DNA of 64,000 bases from Bradysia coprophila. Lineage: Eukaryota; Arthropoda; Insecta; Diptera; Sciaridae. Position numbers and translations under genes: made by a program. The stretch lies in assembly GCF_014529535.1 (NCBI RefSeq), contig NW_023503807.1, positions 372,001 through 436,000 on the forward strand, read 5' to 3'. Below the pieces are notes generated by a model. The model had not been told where the DNA came from, ran no database searches, and was given only the letters and a program-made list of their open reading frames with translations. This document shows, piece after piece, positions 1 through 13,669 of the stretch (its first letter is position 1; the number at the start of each line of letters is the position of its first letter).

Positions 1-50
1 CGATAAGCGTCTAGCTAAGCCTAACTTTTGCACCTTCTCCGTCATTCTAG

Positions 51-533
51 TTATGCATCAGGAAGGCTTTTCCAAAGACGTTTGCCGATCCATGGTCGCA
101 ATGATGGATGTGGACGCTTCGGGAAAATTAGGATTTGAAGAGTTCAAACAACTTCTCACCGACATTGCCACTTGGAAGGCTGTGTTCAAATTGTACGACC
201 GTGATCATACCGGCCGTATTAGCGCTATGGATTTACGTGAAGCGTTAAATTCGGCTGGATACAAATTGAATAATAGGATTTTAAATGCGCTAGCACATCG
301 GTACAGTGGACGGGATGGTATGATAGCATTTGACGATTTCATTATGTGCACCGTGAAAATAAAGACTATGATGGGTGAGTTCTCCATCAGACTGTGCATT
401 GAAGCGATAGAATGTGATTGAATTTTCTGTTGGTTTTTTTTTTGCAGATATATTTAAGGATCGTGATGTTGACGGCAGTAATACTGCCTCATTTAATATG
501 CAAGATTGGTTGGAAAAGACGGTCTACTCTTAG
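51..533 (+). CDS. Calpain, C-terminal penta-EF-hand part (3' exons only)
   Basis: This is the 3' end of a calpain-type, calcium-activated cytosolic cysteine protease gene; the catalytic domains lie left of the window. An acceptor (ends at 50) opens an exon that reads on to a GGTGAGT donor. A 73-bp intron (375-447, polypyrimidine then CAG) leads to the last exon and TAG at 531-533; the frame is kept across the junction. The protein shows successive EF-hands of a penta-EF-hand domain: loop DVDASGKLGFEE, then DRDHTGRISAMD, a weaker third hand, and a degenerate KDRDVDGSN hand. It ends in DWLEKTVYS, the usual insect calpain terminus. VCRSMVAMMDVD and WKAVFKLYDRD match fly calpain A/B. Family is secure; which paralogue cannot be told from this part. 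Confidence 0.93.
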
Positions 534-785
534 ACACAACACAGCAAATTTTTCGAATTTTTATACGTGTTTTACTCATAAAGTTAATAGCTTTTCTACA
601 GGATTGTCTCTGACGTAAATTTTATGAAAATGGTTTTTAAATGAATCTCAGTCTGCACATTGAATGTAAACGTTTACTTGAATTTACTTGTCCTTACAAC
701 AAAACAGCTTCCATTTTTTTTCCATTGTAACTCAAGCTAATTCGTTCGAACAAAAACCTATTTATGAAAACGAAACTTTTTGTCC

Positions 786-791
786 AATAAA
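786..791 (+). promoter_or_regulatory. Polyadenylation signal of the calpain gene
   Basis: AATAAA lies about 250 bp after the calpain stop codon in AT-rich DNA. It is the first perfect hexamer on this strand after the gene; a second AATAAA-like run follows near 841. Confidence 0.5.
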
Positions 792-1762
792 ATGAAAGTA
801 AATTTTACTCAATGTTCCAAATAATTCTTGATAAAAATGAAAATAAAAATTTATTTACACCAAAAATTGCGGGATTTTATGTTAAGGTGCTAGAGAAATC
901 AGCCTAAATGTTACATCCGTGAGCCAGGCGCGCCGAGTACAGTATTGCGACTGTTGCCATTGCAACATACGACCAAATTCGACGAGACTACGAGAAATGC
1001 CGGCGACCTACCATTGATTTCCACTTACGCTGCTGTGTACGCTACGTTTGCTCTCCGTTTACTCTTTAAACAATCAGGACCCCATAGTTTCCCCATAGTT
1101 TCTTCAGTAAGTCATTGATACTCATGTTGTCGAAACTTCAGTGCAATCTAGGGAATTTATCTGTTTACGACGGGTAATGTACATCAAATTCCTTGTTGGG
1201 GATATCAAAAACTAATTTCAAGAACATCAGTTTTCATTTTTCTTTACATCAAATTCCTTTTTGAAAACAATTTTCTAGGATATTAATTTTAGAATATCAA
1301 CAGTCATGAGGATATCATTTTTATCAAAATTATTTTTTAGATATACCATTCTACCATACGTACAGGATATCAAAAATATTTTTTGAGGATATCAAAATCA
1401 ATTTTTGACGCTATCGTATTCTAATTTTTTATGCGTTACGAAGCGATTATTCATTGGAAGCTGCTGAAAGCCTATGCATTTTCGTATTGAAAACTGCAAT
1501 GTGGAGACATATTTTGCGCAAAATTTGCGACAATGTCGCACTTTTCGGGTCCTTGGTATGAAAAAAGAATTTTCAAAATGAGAGAGGACTTTCTATGCTG
1601 TTTTTTTCTGGATTTTGAGGATTTTCTGATGAAAGGATTTTCTAGTTTTCAAAGGATTTCTTTTCGACTGACCGAAAATACGAATATCTGCCACTCGGAA
1701 GTAAAACTGAAGTAGGATATTTGCGGTAGCGAAATTGTTCAGGTAAACTACAAGCAGATGAC
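792..1762. other. Intergenic, no gene seen
   Basis: AT-rich DNA with only short frames. From about 1195 to 1410 the phrase GATATCAAAA plus T-rich spacer recurs several times as a degenerate tandem array. The phrase CACTTTTCGGGTC near 1535 recurs at 33263 inside a hAT element, so part of this DNA is transposon-derived. Confidence 0.5.
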
Positions 1763-2688
1763 AGGGAGCCCACTCAAAATTCGGCCTCCTTTTTAAGGAA
1801 TAAAGGAGAATATTTCGATAATTTAAGGAGAATTTCAGGAGTTTTAAAATATGAGATTTTGGATTAAATTTGATGAATTCGAAATTCTTTTGACTTTCCG
1901 AAGTCATATAAAGGATATATGAAGTAGATTTTTTGGTGTTTCTAAGAGAATATTCTTTGAAAAAAATTTTCCGAATTTTTCACAAATATTTTATCGAAGA
2001 TTTTTCCAAAAAAGTAACTTAATTTTTTGTCTTTTTTTTAATTTTTTTGATTTTATCTTCTTGCTACTTGGCCACTTGGCCACTGACGATTTATCTAATT
2101 TACGTTCGCTAACTACAGCTGACGAAGTGTTGTTACCATCATCAATTAACTTTTCGGCGACTTTTAACTTTAAAGTCTCATCTGCTATTTCAGCTTCGAT
2201 GCTTTTAATTTTGGCCTCTTTCTTTATGCTTTTCGTTTTTGTCCGATTTTGCTAATAACGTCTTTCGCTTGTTTTCTACATCTAAATGCAAAAAATATCT
2301 TTTACGTAGCAGAGGTGGAATTGGAAAAAGTGTGATAAATTTCTTCAGAGAATTTAAACTCAACTGTGATAAAATTAAAGACATTTCCGAAATGGTGCTA
2401 ATTAAGACGATTTTCATCATCAATAATCATATATATAATTGACCTAGTCATAAATTTTGACATAAAATTAGTTAGTAAAAACAACGTGATGTTAGTAGTA
2501 AGATTGTCTTAGGATAGATCGGTACGCTGTGTGACATAGCAACCTTGGATATCAGGGCAGCACCTTTATTTTTGTATTTTTTTATGCTCGAATAAACGTT
2601 TTCTTCTTCAAAGTATTCTAAGAGCTGCTCCTTGAAATTTTGGAAAACACAAATTTATTTACGCTAAATCCTCGCTCAGGATCAGCAT

Positions 2689-2855
2689 TCCTCCACTCGC
2701 GGAATATTGAAAACCGACACATTTTCTGTTTCTGTGTTTTACTTGAGTTTCTGATTTCTCCATATAAAAATGCATGCAAAATTCACAAAAAACCAGTAAA
2801 ACATAGAACAGAAAATGTGTCGGTTTTCAAAATTCCGTGAGTGTATGATTGAGGA
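2689..2855. repeat. Hairpin-forming MITE, 167 bp
   Basis: Two arms are near-perfect inverted copies, each containing AAAACCGACACATTTTCTGT, and meet around ATGCATGCA. No convincing target duplication was found. Confidence 0.7.
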
Positions 2856-3088
2856 ATAAATACGCATTGGCTAACTGAACCAGATGGCCAAACTTTTCTC
2901 AAACACGATACACACCAGACGAAAGTTAACAATTGATTGACAATAAATGATTAAGTTGCCAGCAGCATCAACACAATCGATGAAAAGAACAATTGAAGCA
3001 ATAGGGTTTTGCAAGTACCTTTTAGCTCTATCGATCTCATTTGTTGAATTTAATAACTAAAGTGAAACTAAAAATAAGGAGTTTGAGG

Positions 3089-3540
3089 TAGAGATGAGTG
3101 GGCATAGCAAATTTTTGTGCCCACATGACCACTATGCCCATCATTTGAAAAAATGAGTCCAATGCCCAGACCAATGCCCACAAGTAAAATGCCCATGGGC
3201 ACTAGCCCAGCCCACAAACTTTGTTTACAAGAATCGCTGATTTAGTTAGTGTTAAATGTGTCTTGTATGGGTAATAAGTTTGTATAAAGACATTCTGCTA
3301 GTGACTTCCATGTTAATGACGACCGTTTCAAACAAAATTTAATTCCAGGATCCAAAAAAATTCCGATAATTATCGAATGACGATGACGATAACAAATCGT
3401 AGTTTGGGCGCCCAAGTTTTATAAAAATGCCTACATCCTGGCCTATGCCCACGATCTCTGAAGCCCATTACGCCCATGCCCATGGGCATGAGGCATAGGC
3501 TGCGGGCAGCCCGCTTTTGCGGGCGGCCCACTCATCTCTA
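3089..3540. mobile_element. hAT MITE with perfect 8-bp target duplication
   Basis: Ends TAGAGATGAGTGGGC and GCCCACTCATCTCTA are exact inverted repeats, flanked by direct repeats GTTTGAGG (3081-3088 and 3541-3548). The interior is dominated by GCCCA and TGGGC runs (GCCCATGGGC palindromes). It is 452 bp and has no coding capacity. It inserted into the larger element at 1763-3620 and is therefore younger. Confidence 0.93.
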
Positions 3541-3620
3541 GTTTGAGGAGATTAAGGAGGTTTCAGGAGGATTTTTGAAAATCAAGGAGATTTAAGGAAT
3601 CAAGGAGGAGTGGGCTCCCT

Positions 3621-4335
3621 GAGATGACGAAAGAAAAGAAAATATTTTCGTAAAATTACATCAATAATATGTTCGCTTTATTCAAGTTCAAATTATTACA
3701 TAGTAACAATATCTTGGATGGGCATTTTATTTATTGTTTAAAATGGATGACATTCGAAGATTTTTCTCGTTTATTAAAAGTTCCATAACGTAATATGCTT
3801 TCCATTTTTCATCCACCCTTTCGGTTTAACAAACATTATCTACATTTTTACGTTGAGTGGAATTTCTCAATTTTAAATTGTGATAAATTTGCCTATAAAG
3901 ACTTAAAATCATCTAAATTTAATTGAAATGAGATTTTTATTCTTCTTCTGCGTCTTCAAAAACATTTTTTTTTTATTTTTCATTTTGTTAATTTCTTGGG
4001 TAAAAATTGGCCTAAATATTTATTTACAATGTACAAAGGTAACAATTCTAAATTCTAATTCATCATACTACCACTCCATGTAGCCATATATCTGCATTTT
4101 TCTCACTCTCGCTCCCTTTCACACTCATTTACAGATTTGTTTTTGATTTAGCATTGATTTTTCAATCGAAATTTCAATAAATAAATAAAAATATTCACTA
4201 AATTAGCAGAAACGACACAATTGCAGTCGGTTTGTTTTGTTTTCTTTTTCTTTTTGTTATTAAATAAATGTACCATTCATCAGAATCATGCTTTGTGATA
4301 AATCGATAACTGAAAACTTGTTGAACTGAAATAAT
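3621..4335. other. Intergenic AT-rich, nothing seen
   Basis: Poly-A/T tracts and short frames only; no inverted repeat or gene recognised between the hAT element and the TTAA element. Confidence 0.5.
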
Positions 4336-4339
4336 TTAA

Positions 4340-5695
4340 GAGTGATATCGCCAAGTCTTCAGGTGATTGGGAAACAAGCGGTCTCCGATTTTAATGAGTG
4401 ATAGCTCGTTGGATTCGTCTTTCAATTCTAGGAAACACGTGTCTTTCACTTTTTCTTAAAAAAAATTGTTTTCTGTGAAAAGCGCTCAAAAGTGAAGACA
4501 TATCAGAGGGTACCGAAAACAGTTTTTCGACAATAACTCAAGAAAAAATCATTTTAAATGGTTGTAATGTTGTACGATTGTCGGCCTTGAAAAGACCTAC
4601 AGGTAGAGTATACGCACCGCTTGGTGCTAGTTGATCCACTAGAGTTATGACTAGAAATATAGTGAATGTTCGGAGAGTCCGCCTTCTCTGCAGCTTCGAT
4701 GTACCACGGAACTGAGTATGGGGTGTTGTAGCTGGCCTCACCCACTATCGTTGCACATATAAATGAATCCAGTACTTTTGGACTGTAAGCCTACAGAAGT
4801 CTTGTAAAAAAAAGTTGGTGCCAAAATGTAGATTTTTTCCTTCTGTCTGAGGGCCCAACTGCCAGAACAGCGTCTGGAACGGTTCTACGTGAGTAATTTT
4901 GTATCGTCTACTATTCCCTTACCGTATACGCTTCACTTTGACTCGAATATAGGTCGTTACAACATATCCAGTGTTAGTAATTCTTGTGAAAAATTATTAA
5001 ATTTTGCTCGGAGGATTTTAGTCAAATAAAGTGTTAGCGTATAGCAAATGACCTCAGGAGTCCGGAACAGTAATTAGTTTTTCAATTAGACCAATATTTG
5101 CTACGCGACAGGAGTTTGGAAAACCGTTTGCTCCCACTTGATCGTATCGTTTTTCCAAACTCCTGTCGCAGAGGAGCAGTTGGGCCCTCAGAAAGAAGGA
5201 AAAAATCTACATTTTGGCACCAGCTTTTTTTTCAAGACTTCTGTAGGCTTGCAGCCCAAAAGTACTGGGTTCATTTATATGTGCAACGATAGTGGGTGAG
5301 GCCAGCTACAACACCCCATACTCAGCTCCGTGGTACATCGAAGCTGCAGAAAAGGCGGACTCTCCGAACATTCACTATATTTCTAGTCATAACTCTAGTG
5401 GATCAACTAGCACCAAGCGGTGCGTATACTCTAATTGTAGGTCTTTCCAAGGCCGACATTCGTACATCATTACAATAATTTAAAATAATTGTTTCTTGAG
5501 TTATTGCCAAAAAACTGTTTTCGGTACCCTCTGGCATGTCTTCACTTTTGAGCGTTTTTCACAGAAAACAAATTTTTTTAAGAAAGTGAAAGACACGTGT
5601 TTCCTAGAATTGAAAGACGAATCCAACGAGCTATCACTCATTAAAATCGGAGACCGCTTGTTTCCCAATCACCTGAAGATTTGGCCATATCACTC
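4340..5695. mobile_element. TTAA-flanked foldback element, copy 1
   Basis: A 1356-bp unit starts GAGTGATATCGCCAAG, ends with the inverted form (TTGGCCATATCACTC), and is flanked by TTAA on both sides (4336-4339, 5696-5699). TTAA target choice is typical of the piggyBac superfamily, but the ends do not match the common piggyBac CCC start, so superfamily is inference. The arms are roughly 540 bp of near-perfect inverted repeat. The centre holds a smaller hairpin, CGACAGGAGTTTGGAAAA and its complement (about 5104-5168). No transposase frame is present. Confidence 0.88.
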
Positions 5696-5699
5696 TTAA

Positions 5700-6417
5700 G
5701 TCACACGTAAGGTTGCTGAATGAAAATTTCGAACCCTTGGTTGAACCAATCAACTGGCTGACCTTGGTCAAAAGTTTTCATATTATTTCAGATAATAATT
5801 TAAGATCAAATTCAGGCTGAAAAATTCGACCTGTTCTGACCTATAAATAAAGTGCGATAGCAAGCAGAACAATAATTTAATATCACAAGGACAACGTCCA
5901 ATGTCAAACAAAAAATACGAATCAGTAATTGTTATCCAGCAAGAGTAACGATTAAAACTCCACAGTCCAATTGATAGGAGTTAGACGATATGTTAAAAGG
6001 AAAAGGTAAAATTTACGTGTTAAGTGACGAACTGATGTTAAGGTGGCTCAATAAACAAAACTCAAATAAATTTTGCATTCGACGGTAAACGTGTTAATGG
6101 TCGAGAAACGAACATCCAATTTCTAAATTAACAGCAAGGACTTAAGAAACAGGCACGTTTTGATGCTATATTGATGTGACAAGACAATGGTATCATCGGC
6201 ATATAATTCGCTCCATACTTCCATACAGACTGAATGTTATGTGTCAGGAAATCAAAATCGGTTTCACAAAACAATCCAGTTTTTGTGAAGCCAACGATCA
6301 TTAAAGCATAGCTAAAAGATAAAATTAACCGAACAAAAAATAAAAATTAAATTAAAACTGTCCGAACGACAGTCTACTTCCTATAGAAGCATACTGCTGC
6401 AGGGACAACTCCATATG
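5700..6417. other. Spps 3' flank / probable 3' UTR
   Basis: Lies downstream of the Spps stop on the minus strand. Only short frames are present and no element was recognised. The distal cleavage site could not be fixed. Confidence 0.4.
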
Positions 6418-7904
6418 CTAGTTGGAGTTATCCCCCAGGTCCTGTTCTTCAGCTGCAATTGTGATCATCATTTTTTCATCGGAGCTATCGTTGCTGTCTG
6501 ACGATGCCGATAGTGTCGACGTGGCTGCCTCCTGCAACAAAATAATGAAAACGTTTGTACTGTCAGCAGTAAATGGAGTTTCGGTAAAATAAAGGAAAAA
6601 GAAAAATTGAACAAAATTTTAGAGAAACTGATAAGAGCAACGAAAATGCAATCGAAACAAAGAAAACTTAGGCAAGAAAAATCTTTGACTCAAAACGAAA
6701 AACCGAAAACAAAAACCAAATGCAAAAATTAAGCAACCTGTGAATAATTCAGTTGTTTGATGGTATACAACGATGTCGGTGGCGGATGTGAACCGGACTG
6801 TATCCAAAACACTTGTTGATGATTTGCCGGCGTAGGCGATTCGTTTTCGGATTTCGAGACCACAGTCATTACAATTTCGGATCCATTCTCTGGCATCGCT
6901 GTCGATTCAGATGCCATGTCATCGGTTTTGGCATCGGTTTTGCCATTTGTGTCGCGTAGTTCCAGATCGTTTTCTTCATCCTCGGCTTTTAGCTGCACAA
7001 AAATAACGGAAAACCGAAATGAACGAAAAGAAAAAACTTAAAAAATGAAACGAAAATGACAAACGGAAAAATCGGAAGAAACATCTCTAGCTTGAATGTT
7101 TTGGTTCGACCCTCTGTCTAGTCCCATCGAAATCACCCCGAAACTATTCGGCAACTACTTTCGAAAACAGTTTTCACAGTGAAAATCTAGCCTTTCTCAG
7201 TAAATTGTCTCGATTTGTCAAGGAACCACAGAGTTTAATCGAATCCAATTTCTTCGAAAGGGATATTTGCATGTTGTCGTATACTTACAGGATTCTTCTG
7301 TTTGCTGTGCGTTCGAATGTGCTTGGAAAGATGATCGCTTCTCATGAATTTCTTGTTGCACTCCGGACACTGAAACCGTTTCTCGCCGGTATGCGTTCGT
7401 CGGTGCCGTTGTAATTCATCGGATCGTGTGAATCGTTTATTACAAAACAGCCACGAGCACACGAACGGACGTTCACCTGTATGACACGAATTTATGAAAT
7501 TGTAAACCTTGTGTGCCAACAATGGTTGGGTTTCCATTTAGAACTTACCCGTATGCCATCTTAAGTGGGCTCGCAAATGCGACGTCTTTCCATAGACCTT
7601 ATTACAACCTGGAATGTGACAGATGTGCTGTCGCTTTCTATCGGCGTGTCGTTCACCTTCTGTACAATTGGGACACGTGCATGCGACTCGTTTCAAGCGA
7701 GGTTTTATATCCATTCCGTCATTGACATTGATGTTAACATTGATCTGATTTTGACCGATCGGTGTATTCGTTGGAGACATTCCCGGTGATAATGGCGGGG
7801 CCATTGATGTATTGGACATTGTAATCCATTTTTCGTTCGGTTCGTGTTTTTCAGACTTTATGGTGAGCGCTTGGTGACTTTGTTGTGGCTGCTGTGCTGA
7901 CTGT

Positions 7905-7935
<31 letters not shown>

Positions 7936-10900
7936 GTACTGATTGTTGTTGCTGCGTTGATTGTTGTTGGGATTGCTGTTGTTGCTCGAATTTTGAAATT
8001 GGCGTTGCAGTTGTGGTGGTCGTTGCTGCTGCTGGTTGTATATGTTGTATGTTGAGGCTGTTGTTGTTGAAAGCGCTAGCTGGGATGACCTGGAATTGAT
8101 GAGCTAAGTGAATTTTGCCTTAAAAGTTGAAAATTTCTTTCGATCGTCAAACGTGTTATGAAATTTGGAACGAAAGCGAAATGTGACAACAACATCAAGA
8201 CTCAACAACCCGCTGTTAATTAACCACAAGCCGATAATCCACAAACAAACAAACAAAAATGGTAGCATGACATCAAAGACTTTTGCGATACAATGGTAGC
8301 ATTAAAGGCTTTTTAGTTAAACATTGGCTAAATTGACCGACACATATCATCCCCCACTCCAAACAAATGTTTGTAATTTTGGTTTTGATTGTTAGAAAAC
8401 TGTAAAAATGGTTTTATGTAATGAGTGAACATTGGGCTCACGAGAGTATTAAAAAAAAGTAAACAAAAGTACAATTAAAGATTGTCCATTAATCCGTAAC
8501 CAACAAACACATTGCAGACCAATCATTTCAATTTCACTTCGGTTGATAACAGTTCCGATTTTCAGTTCTAATTTTTTCATTCCATGAAATGATCCGATTG
8601 AAATTCTAAAGGATATTCAAGTGTTCAGCGGTAGACCCCTGAGATTTGGGTGTCAAACATTGATTTAATTGATTTGATTCCAAGATTCTGAGTCGCTAGA
8701 TTCGCATTTAGGTCGTTAGAATGAAACGCAAATGTGGGAAATGAATCGAGCCCATTGTAGGTGATTAGGGAAGTGGAATTCGAACGCTACACTACTCATG
8801 ACTCAATGAATTTTTATTCTTCATGTGGCTTTATATCTTCATGTTGCCTCCAGCTTGGTTCTTCCACGACTAAGATACACACTCAACTCAATTGCTTTAA
8901 GAGTGATATCGCCAAATCTTCAGGTGATTGGGAAACAAGCGGTCTCCGATTTTAATGAGTGATAGCTCGTTGGATTCGTCTTTCAATTCTAGGAAACACG
9001 TGTCTTTCACTTTTTCTTAAAAAAATTGTTTTCTTTGAAAAGCGCTCAAAAGTGAAGACATGTCAGAGGGTACCGAAAACAGTTTTTCGGCAATAACTCA
9101 AGAAAAAATTATTTTAAATTGTTGTAATGTTGTACGATTGTCGGCCTTGAAAAGACCTACAGGTGGAGTATACGCACCGCTTGGTGCTAGTTGATCCACT
9201 AGAGTTATGACTAGAAATATAGTGAATGTTCGGAGAGTCCGCCTTCTCTGCAGCTTCGATGTACCACGGAGCTGAGTATGGGGTGTTGTAGCTGGCCTCA
9301 CCCACTATCGTTGCACATATAAATGTACCCAGTACTTTTGGGCTGCAAACCTACCGAAAAAGTTGGTGCCAAAATGCAGATTTTTCCTTCTGTCTGAGGG
9401 CCCAACTGCCAGAACAGCGTCTGGAACGGTTCTACGTGAGTAATTTTGTATCGTCTACTATTCCCTTACCGTAAACGCTTCACTTTGACTCGAATATAGG
9501 TCGTTACAACATATCCAGTGTTAGTAATTCTTGTGAAAAATTATTAAATTTTTCTCGGAGGATTTTTGTCAAATAAAGTGTTAGCGTATAGCAAATGACC
9601 TCAGGAGTCCGGAACAGTAATTAGTTTTTCAATTGGACCAATATTTGCTACGCGACAGGAGTTTGGAAAACCGTTTGCTCCCACTTGATCGTATCGTTTT
9701 TCCAAACTCCTGTCGCAGAGGAGCAGTTGGGCCCTCAGAAAGAAGGAAAAAATCTACATTTTGGCACCAGCTTTTTTTTCAAGACTTCTGTAGGCTTGCA
9801 GCCCAAAAGTACTGGGTACATTTATATGTGCAACGATAGTGGGTGAGGCCAGCTACAACACCCCATACTCAGCTCCGTGGTACATCGAAGCTGCAGAGAA
9901 GGTGGACTCTCCGAACATTCACTATATTTCTAGTCATAACTCTAGTGGATCAACTAGCACCAAGCGGTGCGTATACTCCACCTGTAGGTCTTTTCAAGGC
10001 CGACAATCGTACAACATTACAACCATTTAAAATAATTTTTTCTTGAGTTATTGCCGAAAAACTGTTTTCGGTACCCTCTGGCATGTCTTCACTTTTGAGC
10101 GCTTTTCAAAGAAAACAAATTTTTTTAAGAAAAAGTGAAAGACACGTGTTTCCTAGAATTGAAAGACGAATCCAACGAGCTATCACTCATTAAAATCGGA
10201 GACCGCTTGTTTCCCAATCACCTGAAGATTTGGCGATATCACTCTTAATTAATTGGGACCTTGAACAAATCAGCTTAGTTGCAGAAAGACAATGGAAATG
10301 ATTGATCTGCGACGATGTATAAGTTACATTTTTTTTGTAAATTAAAAATGATTTTGTCGATGTGACGTTACCTATTTTATCGAACTGTTCTCTAGCTATA
10401 AGTTGATTGGAGTCAGAGGGATTGGAGGGATAACTGATTGGCCGATCATTGTATAATTCAACCCATTTGTTAAGAATCTAAGAAATTTTTGTGATTCAAT
10501 TTTTTTTTTGTTCGGATCAGCCAAAATAAAAATTTATTTTAAAATGTGTCTTTCGCACCTAGTAGAGGTGTGCTTTCATTTATCTTTTATAGAAAGTAAA
10601 AAAAAAGTTGAACAAAAAGACAACCAGTTAAAAAATAAAGTTCAATTAACTCACTTGCACATTACCCAATCCCGGAATGTTTTGTATTGGAAACTGATGG
10701 ATTCCGGGCATGCTAGGCACTTGAATAATATTTGCTGCAGTTGACGTCGCAACCGGTGGACGAATTTGATTTATTTGATGAGCCGGAATTACTGTAATCT
10801 GTTGACCTTGTTGATTTGTGATTGTAATTGGTTGTTGGGGTTCTTGACCAGCCATCGTCTGTACCAGAAAAATAATTGAATTTTACCTTAAAGCGTCCAA

Positions 10901-13633
10901 CTAATCGTGTTAGGTAATTATGGCGAAAGACATTTGAATAACGGATGTAAAGTCAATTAGTCCGTCGTCCCATGATCAGACATATTTACCTGAACATTGG
11001 CTGTTTGAATTGGTTGAATCATTGAATTCGATGAACTTGCGTTCACCTGACCCAAATTTTGTGCTTGTTGAACGACAACATTTTGCGGTTGCTGCACCTG
11101 CTGGGCAGCTTGCAGGCCCTGTAGTCCTTGAATGCCTTGCAGACTTTGTAGGCCTTGTAGTCCGTGAATACCCTGAATGCCTTGCATTGGAGCAAGAACT
11201 TGTTGAATTTGCCCATTGGGCGTAATTATGTTGGCCACTTGAGTCATTTGCGGGAAAAATTGCATTTGTGGTACCAGGCCAGGCATTTGTGCAGCTAATG
11301 TTGACAGTGGTACGTGAATCGTTTGGTAAATAGTCTGACCATTTCCCGTCGAAATTGGAACCTGTACCGGTATTGTCTGTTGCATAGCGGGAAATTGGAC
11401 CACTTGCGGTATGCCTCCGGGTCGCACTTGTACGTTTTGTCCTACGAATACAGACGGTGAAGGTAAATATGTCGGTCAGAAATTTATGTTATGTTTTTCG
11501 TTACGAAGCTTTGTTAGTATTGCCCAAAGAAGCACTAATTTATGGTGGTAATGGAATAAAGCAAAGAGGTTCAACGATCTTTTTGATGTAAAGTACCTGT
11601 GCCGTCCAGTTTAATATTATTTCCCGAAATGATACCATTTGCTGCCGCTACCGATGTCGGTATCTGAATGTTTGTGCCCGGAATTGTCGTTAACTGTTGC
11701 TGAGATTGCTGAGATTGTTGTTGCGTTTGACTTTGTTGTTGATTGGTTTGTTGTTGCTGCTGCTGCTGCTGCGCCTGTTGATTTGTTTGCTGCGTTTGTT
11801 GTTGTTGGGCAGTTTGATTTAATGTTGACACTTGTGACGTTGCCGCTTGAGAAACATTATTACCCAAAGCGTTTGTCGACAATGCATTTGTCAGTGGGAT
11901 TGTTATATTCGTGCCGGGTATGGTTAGTGTGGCCTGTCCTCCACAAGCTGCATGAAAAAGTTAACCAAACAATAGGCAAAGCGATAAAGGGATTGATGGT
12001 GCGTATATGGTTTTTAAAATGATTAGTAGATTTTACGTTATATAGGGTGCGCATTGTGTGGTGATTGATTGTAAAGACGAATTTTATGTACAAAAAAAAA
12101 CAACAACAGAGTATGGGGTATACGAAAATGATGTTTACCGGTGACGTATTACAGGTGAGGACATAAAAACAAACAAAAACCAGCCAATACCATATCCACA
12201 CAGAAAATTAATGATTGTTACACACGCCCGAAAAAATTAAATTTTGTAAAATTATTACACCAACCTGTTGGTAGCTGCACAGTTTGGCCAATATTTTGGA
12301 GAATATTCGCTGGCATAACACCGCTCGGTGCGCGAATAATTTGACCATTTGGTGTTATGAACGTGGGCTGATTTCCAATCTGAATGCCTTGGCCGCCGAT
12401 TTGTTGACCTCCCATATTCGGAATGAAAATTGCTTCTTGACCATCAACGGTAACGGATTGCATTGGCTGCACCACCGAAAACATTCCATTGCCAGCATGC
12501 TGTAATATTTGTCCACCCTGGAAATGTCGCACAATTGTAATTTGAACTCGAGGTACGGGTCTTTTTTTTGGGAAATGAATGTCCCGGACTTTACTGAAAC
12601 CTAAACTGAGCTGAGAATTAAAAGTTCATCTCACCTGAATAAACTGTTGTGGCATTCCTTGTAAGTTTTGCAAATTTATAACTTGTGGTTGCATCGGTGC
12701 AAACTGAGCTTTTATCGGTGTTCCCTGCTGAGAATTAGCTACCATTTGAACTTGTTGACCATCTTGCATTCCTTCCATTTTGATAGTTTGCAACTGTTGT
12801 GGCAAGAAATTTTGCAATGTGATGATCTGTGGTTGTTGTTGAGACTGCTGCTGTTGCTGGGCCTGTTGTTGTTGTTGTTGCTGCTGCTGTTGCTGCTGCT
12901 GCTGTTGCTGTTGTACCTGCTGTTGAGCTTGTTGTTGCTGTGTCTGTTGTTGCTGGCTAGTGGCGGTTTGTACTTGTGGCTGTGATGCGGCCATAATGGC
13001 TGCGTTCAGCTCATTTCCCTGAAAATTTTATTTTAATTTCAATAAAATTCGTCTATCTAACCTGTTGTCGATTATATTTTAAACCACCAAACAAGACAAA
13101 ACAACCGACGAATAAATAAATGAAAGAAATTCTGGATTAAATTGAGAATATAAATGAAACTGAAAACGACAAAGATATTTATACGTTTGCATGTTAATCA
13201 GGAAGAAAGTCTACTACATTAACCATGTAAAGGATCCTACCAAAATAATAAATTTTTTTTTTAAACAAAAAACCCGTAAAGTCCATAAATAAACACCAAT
13301 TTGTTAATTGAATAAAAATGAAAACTTTATTGCTGGGAAATATAAATTAAAAGAATGTCAACAAAATGACGATAAATTTGTGTCTCTAAAAAGCGTTTTA
13401 AGTTAATTTAAAAAAAAAGTGTAAAAACTTAATAGAGAAATCATCCTAAAATGATAATAATAAACTTCGCGTTTATCACTTAAATCAACGGACCTGCAAT
13501 CCTTGAGCCTGCAAATGTGCGATTACAGATGCACTGACCACTCGAACCTCTGATCCAGGTGGTATGTTTTGTTGAGCCGATTCCATTTTATTCTTTAAAT
13601 TTCTTTAGCCTTTACTCTTTACTCTTCTCTTCC

Positions 13634-13669
<36 letters not shown>

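Larger units (their letters stand above)
1763..3620. mobile_element. hAT-like element with a second hAT MITE nested inside
   Basis: Terminal inverted repeats AGGGAGCCCACTC (left) and GAGTGGGCTCCCT (right) bound a 1.86-kb unit. The flanks CAGATGAC and GAGATGAC match at seven of eight positions, as expected for an aged 8-bp hAT target duplication. Inside, A/G-rich AAGGAGAATTT and AAGGAGGTTT tracts mirror each other near the ends. The minus strand between about 2425 and 2060 has a lysine/glutamate-rich coding-like remnant (phrase AEKLIDDGNN) broken by frameshifts. I cannot assign it to a known transposase. Two further elements sit inside (2689-2855 and 3089-3540). Confidence 0.7.

Noticed and set aside
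5292..10046. Repeated 63-68 codon frames as possible genes
   Set aside because: They lie in the arms of the TTAA foldback elements and are shared by descent; no domain or start context supports a protein.
11010..12022. Open frames on the plus strand inside 11.0-12.0 kb
   Set aside because: Mirror frames of Spps exons, which have intact splice sites and family motifs on the other strand.
12668..12985. 105-codon leucine-rich open frame on the plus strand
   Set aside because: It is the antisense of the CAG/CAA-coded glutamine run of Spps; no splice or start support.
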